Shown: positions 18,490-26,929 of the stretch, piece by piece
Position numbering within the stretch: the stretch's first letter is position 1
Layout: each line of letters opens with the position of its first letter
Source: Muribaculum intestinale
GTDB taxonomy: Bacteria; Bacteroidota; Bacteroidia; Bacteroidales; Muribaculaceae
DNA: 64,000 bases
Direction: 5' to 3'
NCBI RefSeq assembly: GCF_002201515.1
Contig: NZ_CP021421.1
Coordinates: forward strand, 1,550,001-1,614,000
Notes under the pieces: model-generated
Told to the model about the DNA's origin: nothing
Seen by the model: the letters and a program-made list of their open reading frames with translations, nothing else
Databases searched by the model: none
Made by a program: the position numbers and the translations under genes

Positions 18490-18834
18490 TCATCGCGGCG
18501 CGAGCCGGTAGGGAGGCTTGTCCTGTACGCGCAGGTTGAGGTGCATTGTGTCGACGAGTTCCTGCATCGACGACTCTCGTATGCGGCTCATGTATTCGCT
18601 GCGTTCGCGTATGCGTTCCGTCTGCACGATTTCAAGTTCGTGCTCAAGCTTACGTATCTCTTCCATGCGTGTCAGGCACTGGTAGCGGTTGGTGATGTAC
18701 ACCATAATCATTCCTACGCATAGGAGTACGTACACCCAATGCTTTACGAAGTAGTCGATGGGTAGCAGACGCCCGTGGACTATCCTCAATATTATATTGT
18801 CGCTTTTGCGTTTTGATGTCGTTTTTTTTGCCAT
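18490..18834 (-). CDS. FtsL-like bitopic division protein
   Basis: A 114-residue protein with a basic N-terminus (KKTTSKRKSD), one membrane helix at about residues 35-50 (VYVLLCVGMIMVYI) and a periplasmic coiled-coil region (ECLTRMEEIRKL-type heptads, about 55-95). This matches FtsL/DivIC topology. Its position between rsmH and ftsI is where ftsL lies in dcw clusters, and a Bacteroidetes FtsL-like family is known there. Sequence conservation in this family is low, so the call is from topology and context. It begins 12 bases after the rsmH stop. Confidence 0.82.
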   Translation of the reverse strand: MAKKTTSKRKSDNIILRIVHGRLLPIDYFVKHWVYVLLCVGMIMVYITNRYQCLTRMEEIRKLEHELEIVQTERIRERSEYMSRIRESSMQELVDTMHLNLRVQDKPPYRLAPR

Positions 18835-18846
18835 TGCGGGGCTATG

Positions 18847-19755
18847 TTATATCTTTTCGGCGATGCGAAGTTTCGCGCTGCGTGAGCGAGGATTGGATTC
18901 GATTTCGTCATCGTCGGGTATTATGGGTTTGGAGGTGAGGAGGCGGAGAGGGGAGAGATTGCGTCCGTAGAAATCCTGCCGGAGTTGTCCGTCGAGATTG
19001 CCTGTGCGCATGAAGTTCTTGACCAGCCTGTCTTCGAGCGAATGGTATGTGATTATTGCGAGTCTTCCTCCCGGCTTGAGTACTTCGAGTGTCTGGCGCA
19101 GGAATGCCTGCAGGGCTTCCATTTCACCGTTTACCTCGATACGCAGTGCCTGAAACACCTGAGCAAGCTCTTTTTTCTCGCGCCGCTTGTCGATGAATGG
19201 CCGAGAGAGGTCAATAAGGCGCTCGACAGTGTCGACAGGAGAGTTGTCGCGCTCTTTCACGATAGCTCGTGCGAGTCGCTTTCCCTGGCGAAGCTCGCCG
19301 TAAAGGGTGAACATGCGTGTAAGTTCTTCTTCAGAGGCATTTGCCAAGAGCCATGCCGCGGAGTGTTCGGCCCGGCGGTTCATTCGCATGTCGAGCGGTC
19401 CGTCAAAGCGGAACGAGAATCCGCGCTCCGGGTCGTCGAAATGATGGAACGATACTCCGAGGTCGGCAAGGATTCCGTCGACCTGAGGCGCGTCGTAGAA
19501 GCGCAGGAAGTTGCGCAGAAAGCGGAAGTTTCCGTAGACGAATGTAAACCTCGGGTCGTCGATGGCGTTGGCCATTGCGTCGGCGTCCTGGTCGAAACTG
19601 AGCAGACGGCCTTCGCCCCCAAGTTGCCGCATAATCGCACGCGAATGTCCGCCGCCACCGAATGTGACGTCGACATAGGTGCCATCGGGCTTTATATCAA
19701 GGCCTTTGATGGTTGCATCAAGGAGCGCAGGTATGTGGTAGGGTTGGTCGTTCAT
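18847..19755 (-). CDS. rsmH: 16S rRNA (cytosine1402-N4)-methyltransferase RsmH
   Basis: Methylates N4 of C1402 in 16S rRNA using SAM. The start MNDQPYHIPALLDA is characteristic (substrate opening HxPVLL-type), the SAM loop DVTFGGGGHSRAIM is at about residues 29-42, and DLGVSFHHFDDPERGFSF near 97-114 is the family signature. The C-terminal ITYHSLEDRLVKNF motif is present. Length 302 is normal. It is the first gene of the dcw array; no mraZ is found upstream. RsmI, encoded later in the array, modifies the same nucleotide in E. coli. Confidence 0.97.
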   Translation of the reverse strand: MNDQPYHIPALLDATIKGLDIKPDGTYVDVTFGGGGHSRAIMRQLGGEGRLLSFDQDADAMANAIDDPRFTFVYGNFRFLRNFLRFYDAPQVDGILADLGVSFHHFDDPERGFSFRFDGPLDMRMNRRAEHSAAWLLANASEEELTRMFTLYGELRQGKRLARAIVKERDNSPVDTVERLIDLSRPFIDKRREKKELAQVFQALRIEVNGEMEALQAFLRQTLEVLKPGGRLAIITYHSLEDRLVKNFMRTGNLDGQLRQDFYGRNLSPLRLLTSKPIIPDDDEIESNPRSRSAKLRIAEKI

Positions 19756-19775
19756 AGCTCAACGGTTCAAAGGTG

Positions 19776-19808
19776 TAAAGTTACAGAAATTCCATATATT
19801 TACCCAAA
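19776..19808 (-). promoter_or_regulatory. Predicted promoter of the dcw array
   Basis: On the minus strand TTTG (19808-19805) is followed by a 21-nt spacer and TAACTTTA (19783-19776), seven of eight matches to the Bacteroidetes -7 box TAnnTTTG. It would start transcription about 10 bases before the rsmH ATG at 19755, leaving a very short leader. Confidence 0.5.
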
Positions 19809-20094
19809 AATTTGCAACTACAAATTCCAAAAAACTTATCGACATATGTAGAAAATCTTCATTCCTGAAGGTTGGGTGGCAGTATGTTTGCATTTGTAAA
19901 CACTTCGTGAGGAAAGATAGATGGTTTTATGAGGGATAATAATAAAATGTCGATGTAGGCAGAGTCTGTGACGGCATGTTATTAAACATGCTTTAATGGA
20001 GCCTCAAACTGTGAAATTAATAGTACGGATAAGAAAACGCACAATGAAACGGGCAGTCGGCTTGCAAAATGCAAGAATTAGGCAGATGACTATA

Positions 20095-20443
20095 AGAGCT
20101 TGTTTAATAATAAATGTTGCCGCCAGGGTCGTATAGCTTGAGTCGATTTTCGACATGTGACGAAGGAGTGTACTTTATGTACATGACTGAGGAACAAGGC
20201 GAAAAGCGGCCAAGATATACGAGACAAAAGGTAACTTTATAACCATTCAATCTCTTGCCTGCTTTAAAGCAAATGTAAAAATATATCAACAATATGGAAC
20301 AAATTACATCCCTTCGGTCATTCGCCGGCATATTTCCGCCCGTTCTTCGGTCGTTATGGAGCCCCATAACTCCCTCATTACAAGCGAAAATCTGCTCGCC
20401 GACTGACCGCCCTGACGGTAACATTTATTATTAAACAAGCTCT
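20095..20443. mobile_element. MITE-like element, 349 bp with 34-bp terminal inverted repeats
   Basis: The left end 20095-20128 (AGAGCTTGTTTAATAATAAA...) and the reverse complement of the right end 20410-20443 agree at 32 of 34 positions, the two differences being G/A and C/T transitions. The ends are AT-rich and the inside is more GC-rich. No transposase is encoded; the only open frame (about 100 codons, minus strand) spans the repeat itself and has no recognisable domain. A clear target-site duplication is not visible (left flank TATA, right flank AAAC). The structure fits a non-autonomous insertion element or the remnant of a larger one. Confidence 0.65.
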
Positions 20444-20535
20444 AAACTTTTTGCGTTACAAATCTTTTTTAAATAAAAGCCTACTCTTCCATAAAAATTT
20501 TTCTCGAAGTTTATAACCCCCAAAAAAAGAGAATC

Positions 20536-21630
20536 ATGGCAAGCAAAATCAGAGTCTACGGACAGGCTCAAAACCTAACTGCGCTGGGGATAATTCATGC
20601 ATACATGAAGCTGTATCCCGAGGCAACAATTGAAGATCTGCGCAATGCCTTTCCCGACGCGCTATCGCCCGATAAAGGTGTGGCCGAAATTTTCATTGAC
20701 GCCGACACCCCTGATGCCGACGAGCACTATTTTACATCGGCCGATGAGGTAATCGAGACTGCCGATGGCAAGAGAGTAGCCATGGCAAAACTTTGGACAA
20801 AGCCCTCATATGACAATCTGGTGCGCCGTGCCGCCGACTACGACATAGAGGTGGCCGAGTTTGAGCATCAGCAGCAGGTGGGTAAAAAAGGCTCCTACTA
20901 TATAGAGTATGTCAACGGCTTCGTTCCCGGTGACGAGGTTGAGACGGTACAGCAATATGAGGAGAGCAAGATGAAACGCGGTTGTCTGGGATGGCTGTGG
21001 GTTCTGCTCGGTATCTTCCTCATATTCCTTATAGCTCTGTTCATCGGTAAGTGCTGCAGTAAGGATGATACTGTGGTTCCGGCAGGGGAAATCACCGAAA
21101 CTGCCATCATTGTCGATGAGGCCGGCGGAGGTGCTCAGACCGGGGCAAATGGCGTTGCCGGCCAGAATGCCGGTACTGATGCAAGCAGCGTAAATTCCTC
21201 AACTGGAGCTGCTGTGTCTGACGCCACCGGTGCTGCTACAGCCAAGGTGACCGGTAACACCGGTACGTGTACCACCGCACCGGCTGAGGCTGTTGCCCAG
21301 ATAGAGAAATATCAGAAACAGTTTGACGCAATTGAATATCCTGTCGGAGAATATCAGCTTAAGCCTGATGCAAAGGCTATTCTCGACAATGTGGCCCGGA
21401 TAATGAAAGAGAATCCCGGCATGAAGATTACGGTCAACGGATATGCCTCTCGAGAAGGCAATCCACAGGCCAACCAGGTGCTTTCCGATAAGCGGGCCGC
21501 CACTGTTGTCGACTATCTTGTAAGCAAGGGCGTAGCTCCCGACTGCCTGAAAGCCAGCGGTCTTAATACCTCCGACCCGATATCAAAGGAATTGTCGCCC
21601 AACCGTCGTATTGACTTCGTGGTTGAGTAG
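20536..21630 (+). CDS. Single-pass membrane protein with C-terminal OmpA domain
   Basis: A 364-residue protein without a signal peptide. Residues 1-120 are a soluble domain (SKIRVYGQAQNLTALGII, PEATIEDLRNAFPDAL, TKPSYDNLVRRAADYD) that I do not recognise. A basic stretch (KMKRG) precedes one membrane helix at about 153-172 (CLGWLWVLLGIFLIFLIALF), so the N-domain is cytoplasmic and the rest periplasmic. An Ala/Gly/Thr-rich linker (about 190-252) leads to an OmpA-like peptidoglycan-binding domain (YQLKPDAKAILDNVARIM, SREGNPQANQVLSDKRA, SPNRRIDFVV). It would connect the cytoplasm to the cell wall in MotB-like topology. Its function is not known. Confidence 0.85.
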   Translation: MASKIRVYGQAQNLTALGIIHAYMKLYPEATIEDLRNAFPDALSPDKGVAEIFIDADTPDADEHYFTSADEVIETADGKRVAMAKLWTKPSYDNLVRRAADYDIEVAEFEHQQQVGKKGSYYIEYVNGFVPGDEVETVQQYEESKMKRGCLGWLWVLLGIFLIFLIALFIGKCCSKDDTVVPAGEITETAIIVDEAGGGAQTGANGVAGQNAGTDASSVNSSTGAAVSDATGAATAKVTGNTGTCTTAPAEAVAQIEKYQKQFDAIEYPVGEYQLKPDAKAILDNVARIMKENPGMKITVNGYASREGNPQANQVLSDKRAATVVDYLVSKGVAPDCLKASGLNTSDPISKELSPNRRIDFVVE

Positions 21631-21671
21631 CATATTGCCATTACAGGCAAATACCGGATATCCATACAGAG

Positions 21672-21699
21672 GACGGCGGCCGAATATTCGGCCGCCGTC
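21672..21699 (+). terminator. Palindromic terminator after the OmpA-domain gene
   Basis: A perfect 14+14 palindrome without a loop (GACGGCGGCCGAAT/ATTCGGCCGCCGTC) 42 bases past the stop, followed by TACGTTATTAT. The T-run is weak, but the very stable stem suits an intrinsic terminator. Confidence 0.65.
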
Positions 21700-21743
21700 T
21701 ACGTTATTATATCAGGTGTGTAAAAAAATTACACTACAGTACG

Positions 21744-22064
21744 ATGAAAATTATCTATAACAGACTGATTCCTGTCGGCAAACGGTACTATGCGATAAAT
21801 CTTTTCGGAGTGCTGTTTGCCAAGGGTCCGTGCAACCGCACAATCATAACCCACGAGAAGATACATACCGCACAGATGAAAGAACTGGGATATCTGTTTT
21901 TCTATCTGGCGTATGTAGTGGAGTGGCTGATACGGGTAATACAGTACAGGGGTTTACACAAGGGATACCTTAATATCTCATTTGAGAAAGAGGCATATTG
22001 CAATCAGTCGGATTCGGGATATCCCGGCAGACGTAGGCATTACAGTTTTGTCAGCTATTATTAG
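21744..22064 (+). CDS. Small HExxH membrane protein
   Basis: A 106-residue protein with the zinc-metalloprotease motif HEKIH at about residues 38-42, followed 38-40 residues later by glutamates (FEKEAY). Between them lies a hydrophobic helix (LFFYLAYVVEWLIRV). This layout, HExxH-helix-E, is seen in small conserved Bacteroidales proteins of unknown role; here the C-terminus is basic and aromatic (RRRHYSFVSYY). Zinc binding is inferred from the motif; proteolytic activity is unproven, since the protein is far shorter than known membrane peptidases. It ends 9 bases before the convergent lipocalin-like gene. Confidence 0.75.
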   Translation: MKIIYNRLIPVGKRYYAINLFGVLFAKGPCNRTIITHEKIHTAQMKELGYLFFYLAYVVEWLIRVIQYRGLHKGYLNISFEKEAYCNQSDSGYPGRRRHYSFVSYY

Positions 22065-22073
22065 CTTGGCGGG

Positions 22074-22445
22074 CTATTGGCATTTTTCTCTTGTATACTC
22101 GAGGTCCATCGCGCCCATTCGCAGTACCATGGTATCTGCCGACAGTCTGACAACGACAAGGGTGTCGGAGAAATCTATTGTCTGGCCGTTGCCTATGCTT
22201 TTGCCTCCGAGTATGAGGCGGTTGCCTTCGATTGTCCATGTGTCGTAGGCGAGTGTGGCCATGTTTATTGATGAGGCTTTTCCATCAGGCTCGAGTGCAA
22301 TTCCCTGCCATGCGTCAGGCTGTCCAGGCACAGGCTGAATCCATCTTCCTTCGATATCGGTGTTCTTGCCTACGCATAGAGTCAGCGTAGTAGTGGCCAC
22401 GGCACATATGGCGGCAGCACAAATAGCTCTTGTTATTAATTTCAT
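22074..22445 (-). CDS. Lipocalin-like secreted or lipid-anchored protein
   Basis: I chose the ATG at 22445 (MKLITRAICAAAICAV), because it gives a signal peptide ending near VATTTLTLC; the frame stays open 56 codons upstream without coding character. The Cys at residue 24 is a possible lipid attachment site. The mature part of about 100 residues (IEGRWIQPVPGQPDAWQGI, GKASSINMATLAYDTWTIEG, LEYTREK) alternates hydrophobic and polar residues like a small beta-barrel and resembles Bacteroidetes lipocalin-like proteins. Ligand and role are unknown. It is convergent with the HExxH gene. Confidence 0.75.
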   Translation of the reverse strand: MKLITRAICAAAICAVATTTLTLCVGKNTDIEGRWIQPVPGQPDAWQGIALEPDGKASSINMATLAYDTWTIEGNRLILGGKSIGNGQTIDFSDTLVVVRLSADTMVLRMGAMDLEYTREKCQ

Positions 22446-23107
22446 ATTGTCGGGGTGTTGAGGATGTAGACGATTGTTAATTGTATTAGATTGCCTTCCG
22501 GAGGCTGGCGCTGTATGGCAAAGATACAGAATAACCGGGAAAATATTAACAAAAGCTATGTGAAACTTTTTGTAAATATCATAAAAAACGGCTCCCGGAG
22601 CTAACTTTTTCATCCCGATTTTCGTTATGCATATACTTCCGGCAAGAGCGGGTAGGGCATGAAAGGATGTATGCGAAGTTTCCCGACGGAACTACAAGAG
22701 CCCGTACACATATGTAATGGCTCTCAAAATAGAAATCCCAAATCGGTCGTATCCGCTCTTACCTTTTTCCGGAAGCCGCATGCGGAAAGCCGCGGCAAAA
22801 GTAAGAATCACCGCATGCCACATTCTAATAGAAAGGAGGCATAAGACATAGAAATAGAGCAACGACATATGACGGGACAGAGGCCCGCGTACCGATTGAT
22901 ACGTCTTATACGCCGGCTCTCTGTTGAGAATCGAGCCAAGATAACAGATTGCACTAATCTTGAATTGAGTGCGGATCCAGCAGCATTGGATGCCTAAATA
23001 TAAATCTCTACAACCATCATATCCATCTGCTGTCAATATATATCCAGGAGTCTGCGGATACACTGATAAGAATCAGGTAGCCGCAGACTCCTTGTTTATA
23101 CGTATAT
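22446..23107. other. Intergenic, no supported gene
   Basis: These 662 bases contain a 123-codon minus-strand frame (22692-23063), but it overlaps the terminator hairpin at 23046-23092, has a Cys/Tyr/Leu-rich composition unlike neighbours and lacks a recognisable domain. I see no tRNA or riboswitch. The part 22640-22900 contains several short inverted motifs (for example GCATGCGG and CCGCATGC) without a long stem. It could hold a degraded gene. Confidence 0.4.
23046..23092 (-). terminator. Hairpin terminator after the AlbA_2-domain gene
   Basis: AGGAGTCTGCGG at 23046-23057 pairs perfectly with CCGCAGACTCCT at 23081-23092 (12 bp, 23-nt loop). It lies 15 bases past the minus-strand stop at 23108. 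There is no strong T-run on the minus strand, so efficiency is uncertain. Confidence 0.55.
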
Positions 23108-26100
23108 CTATCGGGCCGCTTTCAGCGCTTTTATCTCCTTGGAGGTGAGGGGTTCGCCCTTCCCGTTTATGCCGCGTACGTATACGGTTCCATCTGTCAT
23201 CGGGATTATTACCGGAGCGGGACGCACGTCGATGCGGCATACCCACTGTCCGTCAATGAAGTCAAACTCAGGCTTCACATAGTCGGGATAGAGTACAACG
23301 CCCTCCGGTGCGGCTCCGAAATGCCGGCGCATGCCGTTGTCAAGCATCAGACGGAACTTGTCTTTCACATCCTGGATATCGTAATCGTCTATTCCGCCGT
23401 TGAGGTATACAAAGTCGGAATGGAGCCCTACGGGTTGTCCGTTGTTGTTAACGCCGATAAAGAGTGTACCACCCTTCTGGTTGAGCATGGCATCGATACC
23501 CTTCATTATGTCGGCTACCTGTAGTCGCGGGTCGGCCGTCATGTGACGGTCGCGTTCGGGCGGATATATCAGGGATGTTTTGAATTCGTGGTAAATGTCC
23601 TCCTCCTGTGCCACACGTGTGTGGAGCGTGTCGGGCATAGGCAGGTCGAGCAGTCGGTAAATCTCCCGCTTAAGAGTCTGGCGAGCCTCGTATACCTCAA
23701 TGCCTCGTAGGAAATTGTACGACATTACCAGACGGGCGAGCGCTCCGATTGTTGTGTTGTCGCCGCTTGATGCGGCATCTACAAGAGCGCCCGATTCCTG
23801 CCAGGGAGTGTCGAGGCGCGAGAGCACCCGCAGTATCATCAGACGGCGACGTGTGTCGGGATCGCTCTGGGCGAGCATTGACGCGCGGCGGTCAAGGGCG
23901 TCAAACGTCTCCCTGTCAATCCATCCTACAGCCGCAAATGACCACAAGGCCTCGACAAGCGACATCTTTACGGAGTATACCTCGCGCAGGAAAGTGTCGT
24001 CAAGTATGGCCGACAGCAGCCTTGCGAGCGCAAGATGATTGTAGGTGGGCACATAGTCGGTATGGCGCATCGAGGCCACGCTGTCGACGAGCCTTATCAG
24101 CTCTCTTACCTCGTCGGGCTGAAGATATACCTCGGGCTCGGTGGGTGCTGCTACCATCTCGTCGGTATCCGCTCCCGGAGCAGGCGAGTACAATGCGCCG
24201 CCGGCATAGCGTTTAAGCAGATAATAGAACGCGTTGCGCTTGAAGCGGAACAGATTGTCGTCCTTGTCCTCTGTGTCAATAAACCGTCCGTTGATAAACA
24301 GTTTGTTGTCAGGACGTGAATTAATGTACTCAATCCGGGTGTACACCACTTCATTGGCCATAAGTTCTTCGCGCGGTGCCTTGAAAACGACAGGAAATCC
24401 GGAATCGGTAACTCCGAACCACTGGTTGGTGGCGCTGCGGTAGTCGTAGAGATAGGTGCGGCACTCCTCTTTGGAGTCGCGTGCTTCAGAGGCCATGCGT
24501 ATGGTAAGCTCGCGTATGCCTTTGCGCATCGAGAAGCGCATCATCCCTGTGGCATAGTCCACTTCCTCGACAGTGGCTTTGAGCAGGAACGGGCGTCCGC
24601 TGTCGAAATCTACAAAATCCTCGGCTTTTGCTGCAAGTGGGTATATCACGATGTCGAATGTGTTGATAGTGCCCTGTCCGGTATAGCCGGGCTCTTCGAC
24701 ACAGCACAGGAAATTGTGCGGATTATCCGGCATCGCGCCAGCAATTCTTACAAGCACCGACTGTCCCACTTCAGGGAGCACGGTCCTGGATGTCGTGTCG
24801 GCTTTATGAGTATTGGTTTTGCGGGGGGTAAGTAGAGTGTCCTGCACGGTGTCCCATATAGTGTGCAGGCGGCTCAGATCGTTGATGTCACTGCCGGTTT
24901 TTTCGGGGAGTTTCTCGTTGAGCAGCACCTGTACCTTTCGGGGAGCGAACATGTCGGAGGGAAGTACGTTGCGTAGTGCGGCATGGTCGGAGTGTGCGAT
25001 GGTGATTATGCCGTCGCGCAGACGTATTATGGCGCTGCTGCTTTCGTAGACACCCTGCACCGGGATACCACGGTGCTGCACCGGGCGCAACAGCCTTGTC
25101 GAGCACAGGAGCGATACGTCGTCAAGATCGTTCCACCCGAATTCGATGGCATCTTCATTCTCGCCGAGCAATGTGCAGAATGCTTTGTCGATAAGTTCGG
25201 AACTGCGCTTGTCGATAAGCATCGACGCGTAGCGGTAGAGCATGGCGCGGTACAGATTCCACGAAGAGAAATCGCGTCCGGAAGTAAGCAGCAGCTGCAG
25301 GGCAAGGGCTACAATCATCTCGCGTACCGAGGCTTTGTCTATGGCGGCGACAATCTTGCTTTCATTGTTGATGAAGATGTCGAGCATCTCGATGAATGCC
25401 TTGCTGTAGAGTTTGGCAAACCGGGGCTGGGCATGACGGTCGCGTATGATGTCGAATATGTCGGACACGTATCGACGCAGATACTCCGTGCGCAGAGTGA
25501 ACAGCGACATGAGCACACGCATGCGGCGTTCTGGCTGATAAAGATAACCCGATAGTTTGAGTGTGTCGATGGCATCGTCGATAAATGCCTGCTCGCGTCC
25601 GTCGAGCAGCAGCCAGATAGCCTCGCGATAGTCGCCGGCATGGGTTATTATGCGTGCTAGCCGGGCCTGTATCCCTTCGTGGGAGGAGGCGGGAAACGCG
25701 CCGAGCACACTGCCGCGTTCAAGCACGCCGGTAGCTATGGCTATATATCGTTCGAGCCAGCGCAGTTTGCGCTGCATATATATGTCGGGACGGCATCCCT
25801 TCTTTGGGTTGAGCCATTGGGCGAAGTTGCGCTCCACGCCCTCAAGGGCGGCAATTACCCATCGCGGGTCGGAGTTTTCGCAAAGCGACAGAGCCTCGCC
25901 GAGCACTTTGTGGGAACGCATGAACGAGATAATCCACTCTCCGGTCATTGACCCTTCGGGGTCGAGCATGGCTATCTGGCCGGGTGTAATCCCTACGGTG
26001 GTAGCCCGTTCTTTCTCATAGTCAACAAGAGAAAGCTGGAGCATACCGTCGGCGATACCGTTTACCCGACATACAATTCGCTTGAAGCGCTGCAGACGGC

Positions 26101-26434
26101 GGCGTCCGAAGTCGGTAAGCGGAAACGTAAAACCGTTGATATCGTCGCGCACCTTGTAGCCGCCCGACTGTAGCCCTGACAGCACGCAGAATGCATAGTC
26201 TTCGCCCACGGTGTAGAATTGCGGCAGGATAGTGTCAAGATCCTGTTCCATCTTCCCGTCGTCGCGAAGCACGCATGTGATGCTTTCCGGAAGACTGTCG
26301 CGCTGAAAATTATAGGCAGGCACTCGGTATGTGCGGCCGAATGCGCTGATATTGAAAAAGAGCTTTCCCGACTCACGGTTGACTTCTATCTCTCGGGCCG
26401 GGAAAGTGTATTTCTTGTCTCTGTCAGGAGTCAT
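23108..26434 (-). CDS. Large protein with C-terminal AlbA_2/Schlafen-type domain
   Basis: An 1108-residue soluble protein. The C-terminal 168 residues carry the AlbA_2 signature: EFKTSLIYPP at 950-959, KGGTLFIGVNNNGQPVGL at about 987-1004 and the closing TVYVRGINGKGEPLTSKEI. This fold occurs in Schlafen nucleases and in nucleic-acid-binding regulators. Two beta-rich stretches resemble OB/S1-type folds by pattern (residues about 10-135, and about 560-650 with SVLVRIAGAMPDNPHNFLCC). The long middle is helical and not recognised. The start is five bases after queF, which indicates co-transcription. No nuclease motif beyond the AlbA_2 glutamate/lysine is visible, so the activity is unknown. Confidence 0.75.
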   Translation of the reverse strand: MTPDRDKKYTFPAREIEVNRESGKLFFNISAFGRTYRVPAYNFQRDSLPESITCVLRDDGKMEQDLDTILPQFYTVGEDYAFCVLSGLQSGGYKVRDDINGFTFPLTDFGRRRLQRFKRIVCRVNGIADGMLQLSLVDYEKERATTVGITPGQIAMLDPEGSMTGEWIISFMRSHKVLGEALSLCENSDPRWVIAALEGVERNFAQWLNPKKGCRPDIYMQRKLRWLERYIAIATGVLERGSVLGAFPASSHEGIQARLARIITHAGDYREAIWLLLDGREQAFIDDAIDTLKLSGYLYQPERRMRVLMSLFTLRTEYLRRYVSDIFDIIRDRHAQPRFAKLYSKAFIEMLDIFINNESKIVAAIDKASVREMIVALALQLLLTSGRDFSSWNLYRAMLYRYASMLIDKRSSELIDKAFCTLLGENEDAIEFGWNDLDDVSLLCSTRLLRPVQHRGIPVQGVYESSSAIIRLRDGIITIAHSDHAALRNVLPSDMFAPRKVQVLLNEKLPEKTGSDINDLSRLHTIWDTVQDTLLTPRKTNTHKADTTSRTVLPEVGQSVLVRIAGAMPDNPHNFLCCVEEPGYTGQGTINTFDIVIYPLAAKAEDFVDFDSGRPFLLKATVEEVDYATGMMRFSMRKGIRELTIRMASEARDSKEECRTYLYDYRSATNQWFGVTDSGFPVVFKAPREELMANEVVYTRIEYINSRPDNKLFINGRFIDTEDKDDNLFRFKRNAFYYLLKRYAGGALYSPAPGADTDEMVAAPTEPEVYLQPDEVRELIRLVDSVASMRHTDYVPTYNHLALARLLSAILDDTFLREVYSVKMSLVEALWSFAAVGWIDRETFDALDRRASMLAQSDPDTRRRLMILRVLSRLDTPWQESGALVDAASSGDNTTIGALARLVMSYNFLRGIEVYEARQTLKREIYRLLDLPMPDTLHTRVAQEEDIYHEFKTSLIYPPERDRHMTADPRLQVADIMKGIDAMLNQKGGTLFIGVNNNGQPVGLHSDFVYLNGGIDDYDIQDVKDKFRLMLDNGMRRHFGAAPEGVVLYPDYVKPEFDFIDGQWVCRIDVRPAPVIIPMTDGTVYVRGINGKGEPLTSKEIKALKAAR

Positions 26435-26439
26435 ATCTG

Positions 26440-26910
26440 TCAGGATTCAGGAAATGAGGCGAGCATGCGCGAGCGGGCCATGTCGCGGTGCTCATCGTCG
26501 GCATAGTTGGCAAAGGGGTGTATGGCGATGCCGCCGCGAGGGGTGAATATGCCCTTTACCTCCAGATAGCGAGGGTCCATGAGAGCCACGAGGTCCTTCA
26601 TGATAATGTTCACGCAATCTTCGTGGAAGTCGCCGTGATTGCGGAAGCTGAACAGATACAGCTTCAGACTCTTGCTCTCTACCATGCGTTCGCGCGGTAT
26701 GTAGCTTATGATGATTTTTGCGAAATCGGGCTGGCCCGTCTTTGGGCAGAGCGATGTGAATTCCGGACAATGGAATGTGACGAGGTATTCGTTGTCGGGA
26801 TGCTTGTTGGGGAATGTCTCAAGCACCTGCGGGGCATATTTATCCGGATAGTTAGTCGCTGTATTACCGAGCAAGCTGAGGCCCGGCATCTCGTTGTCCT
26901 GACGTGACAT
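26440..26910 (-). CDS. queF: NADPH-dependent 7-cyano-7-deazaguanine reductase QueF
   Basis: Reduces preQ0 to preQ1 in the synthesis of queuosine, a tRNA wobble base. At 156 residues it is the short, unimodular type I form. The catalytic Cys is C55 in [10 protein letters not shown], with the conserved Asp at 62 (PDFAKI), and the QueF motif E78-SKSLKLY follows. HEDC (FHEDCVN) is also conserved. It lies 19 bases after the C69 peptidase gene and 5 before the AlbA_2 gene. No other queuosine gene is in the window. Confidence 0.96.
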   Translation of the reverse strand: MSRQDNEMPGLSLLGNTATNYPDKYAPQVLETFPNKHPDNEYLVTFHCPEFTSLCPKTGQPDFAKIIISYIPRERMVESKSLKLYLFSFRNHGDFHEDCVNIIMKDLVALMDPRYLEVKGIFTPRGGIAIHPFANYADDEHRDMARSRMLASFPES

Positions 26911-26929
26911 ATGTTAAATAATTATGGAA

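Larger units (their letters stand above)
19756..20535. other. Intergenic region between rsmH and the OmpA-domain gene
   Basis: No gene is supported in these 780 bases. They hold the dcw promoter, about 290 bases of AT-rich unique sequence without visible structure (19809-20094), the MITE-like element at 20095-20443, and a 92-base A/T-rich leader before the divergent + strand gene. In many bacteria mraZ occupies the place directly upstream of rsmH; nothing here encodes a MraZ/AbrB-like domain. Confidence 0.7.

Noticed and set aside
20104..20424. Possible 106-codon minus-strand gene inside the MITE-like element
   Set aside because: It spans the inverted repeat ends and internal hairpins, and has no recognisable domain or coding pattern.
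22692..23063. 123-codon minus-strand frame
   Set aside because: It overlaps the terminator hairpin at 23046-23092, has unusual Cys/Tyr-rich composition, and I recognise no family.
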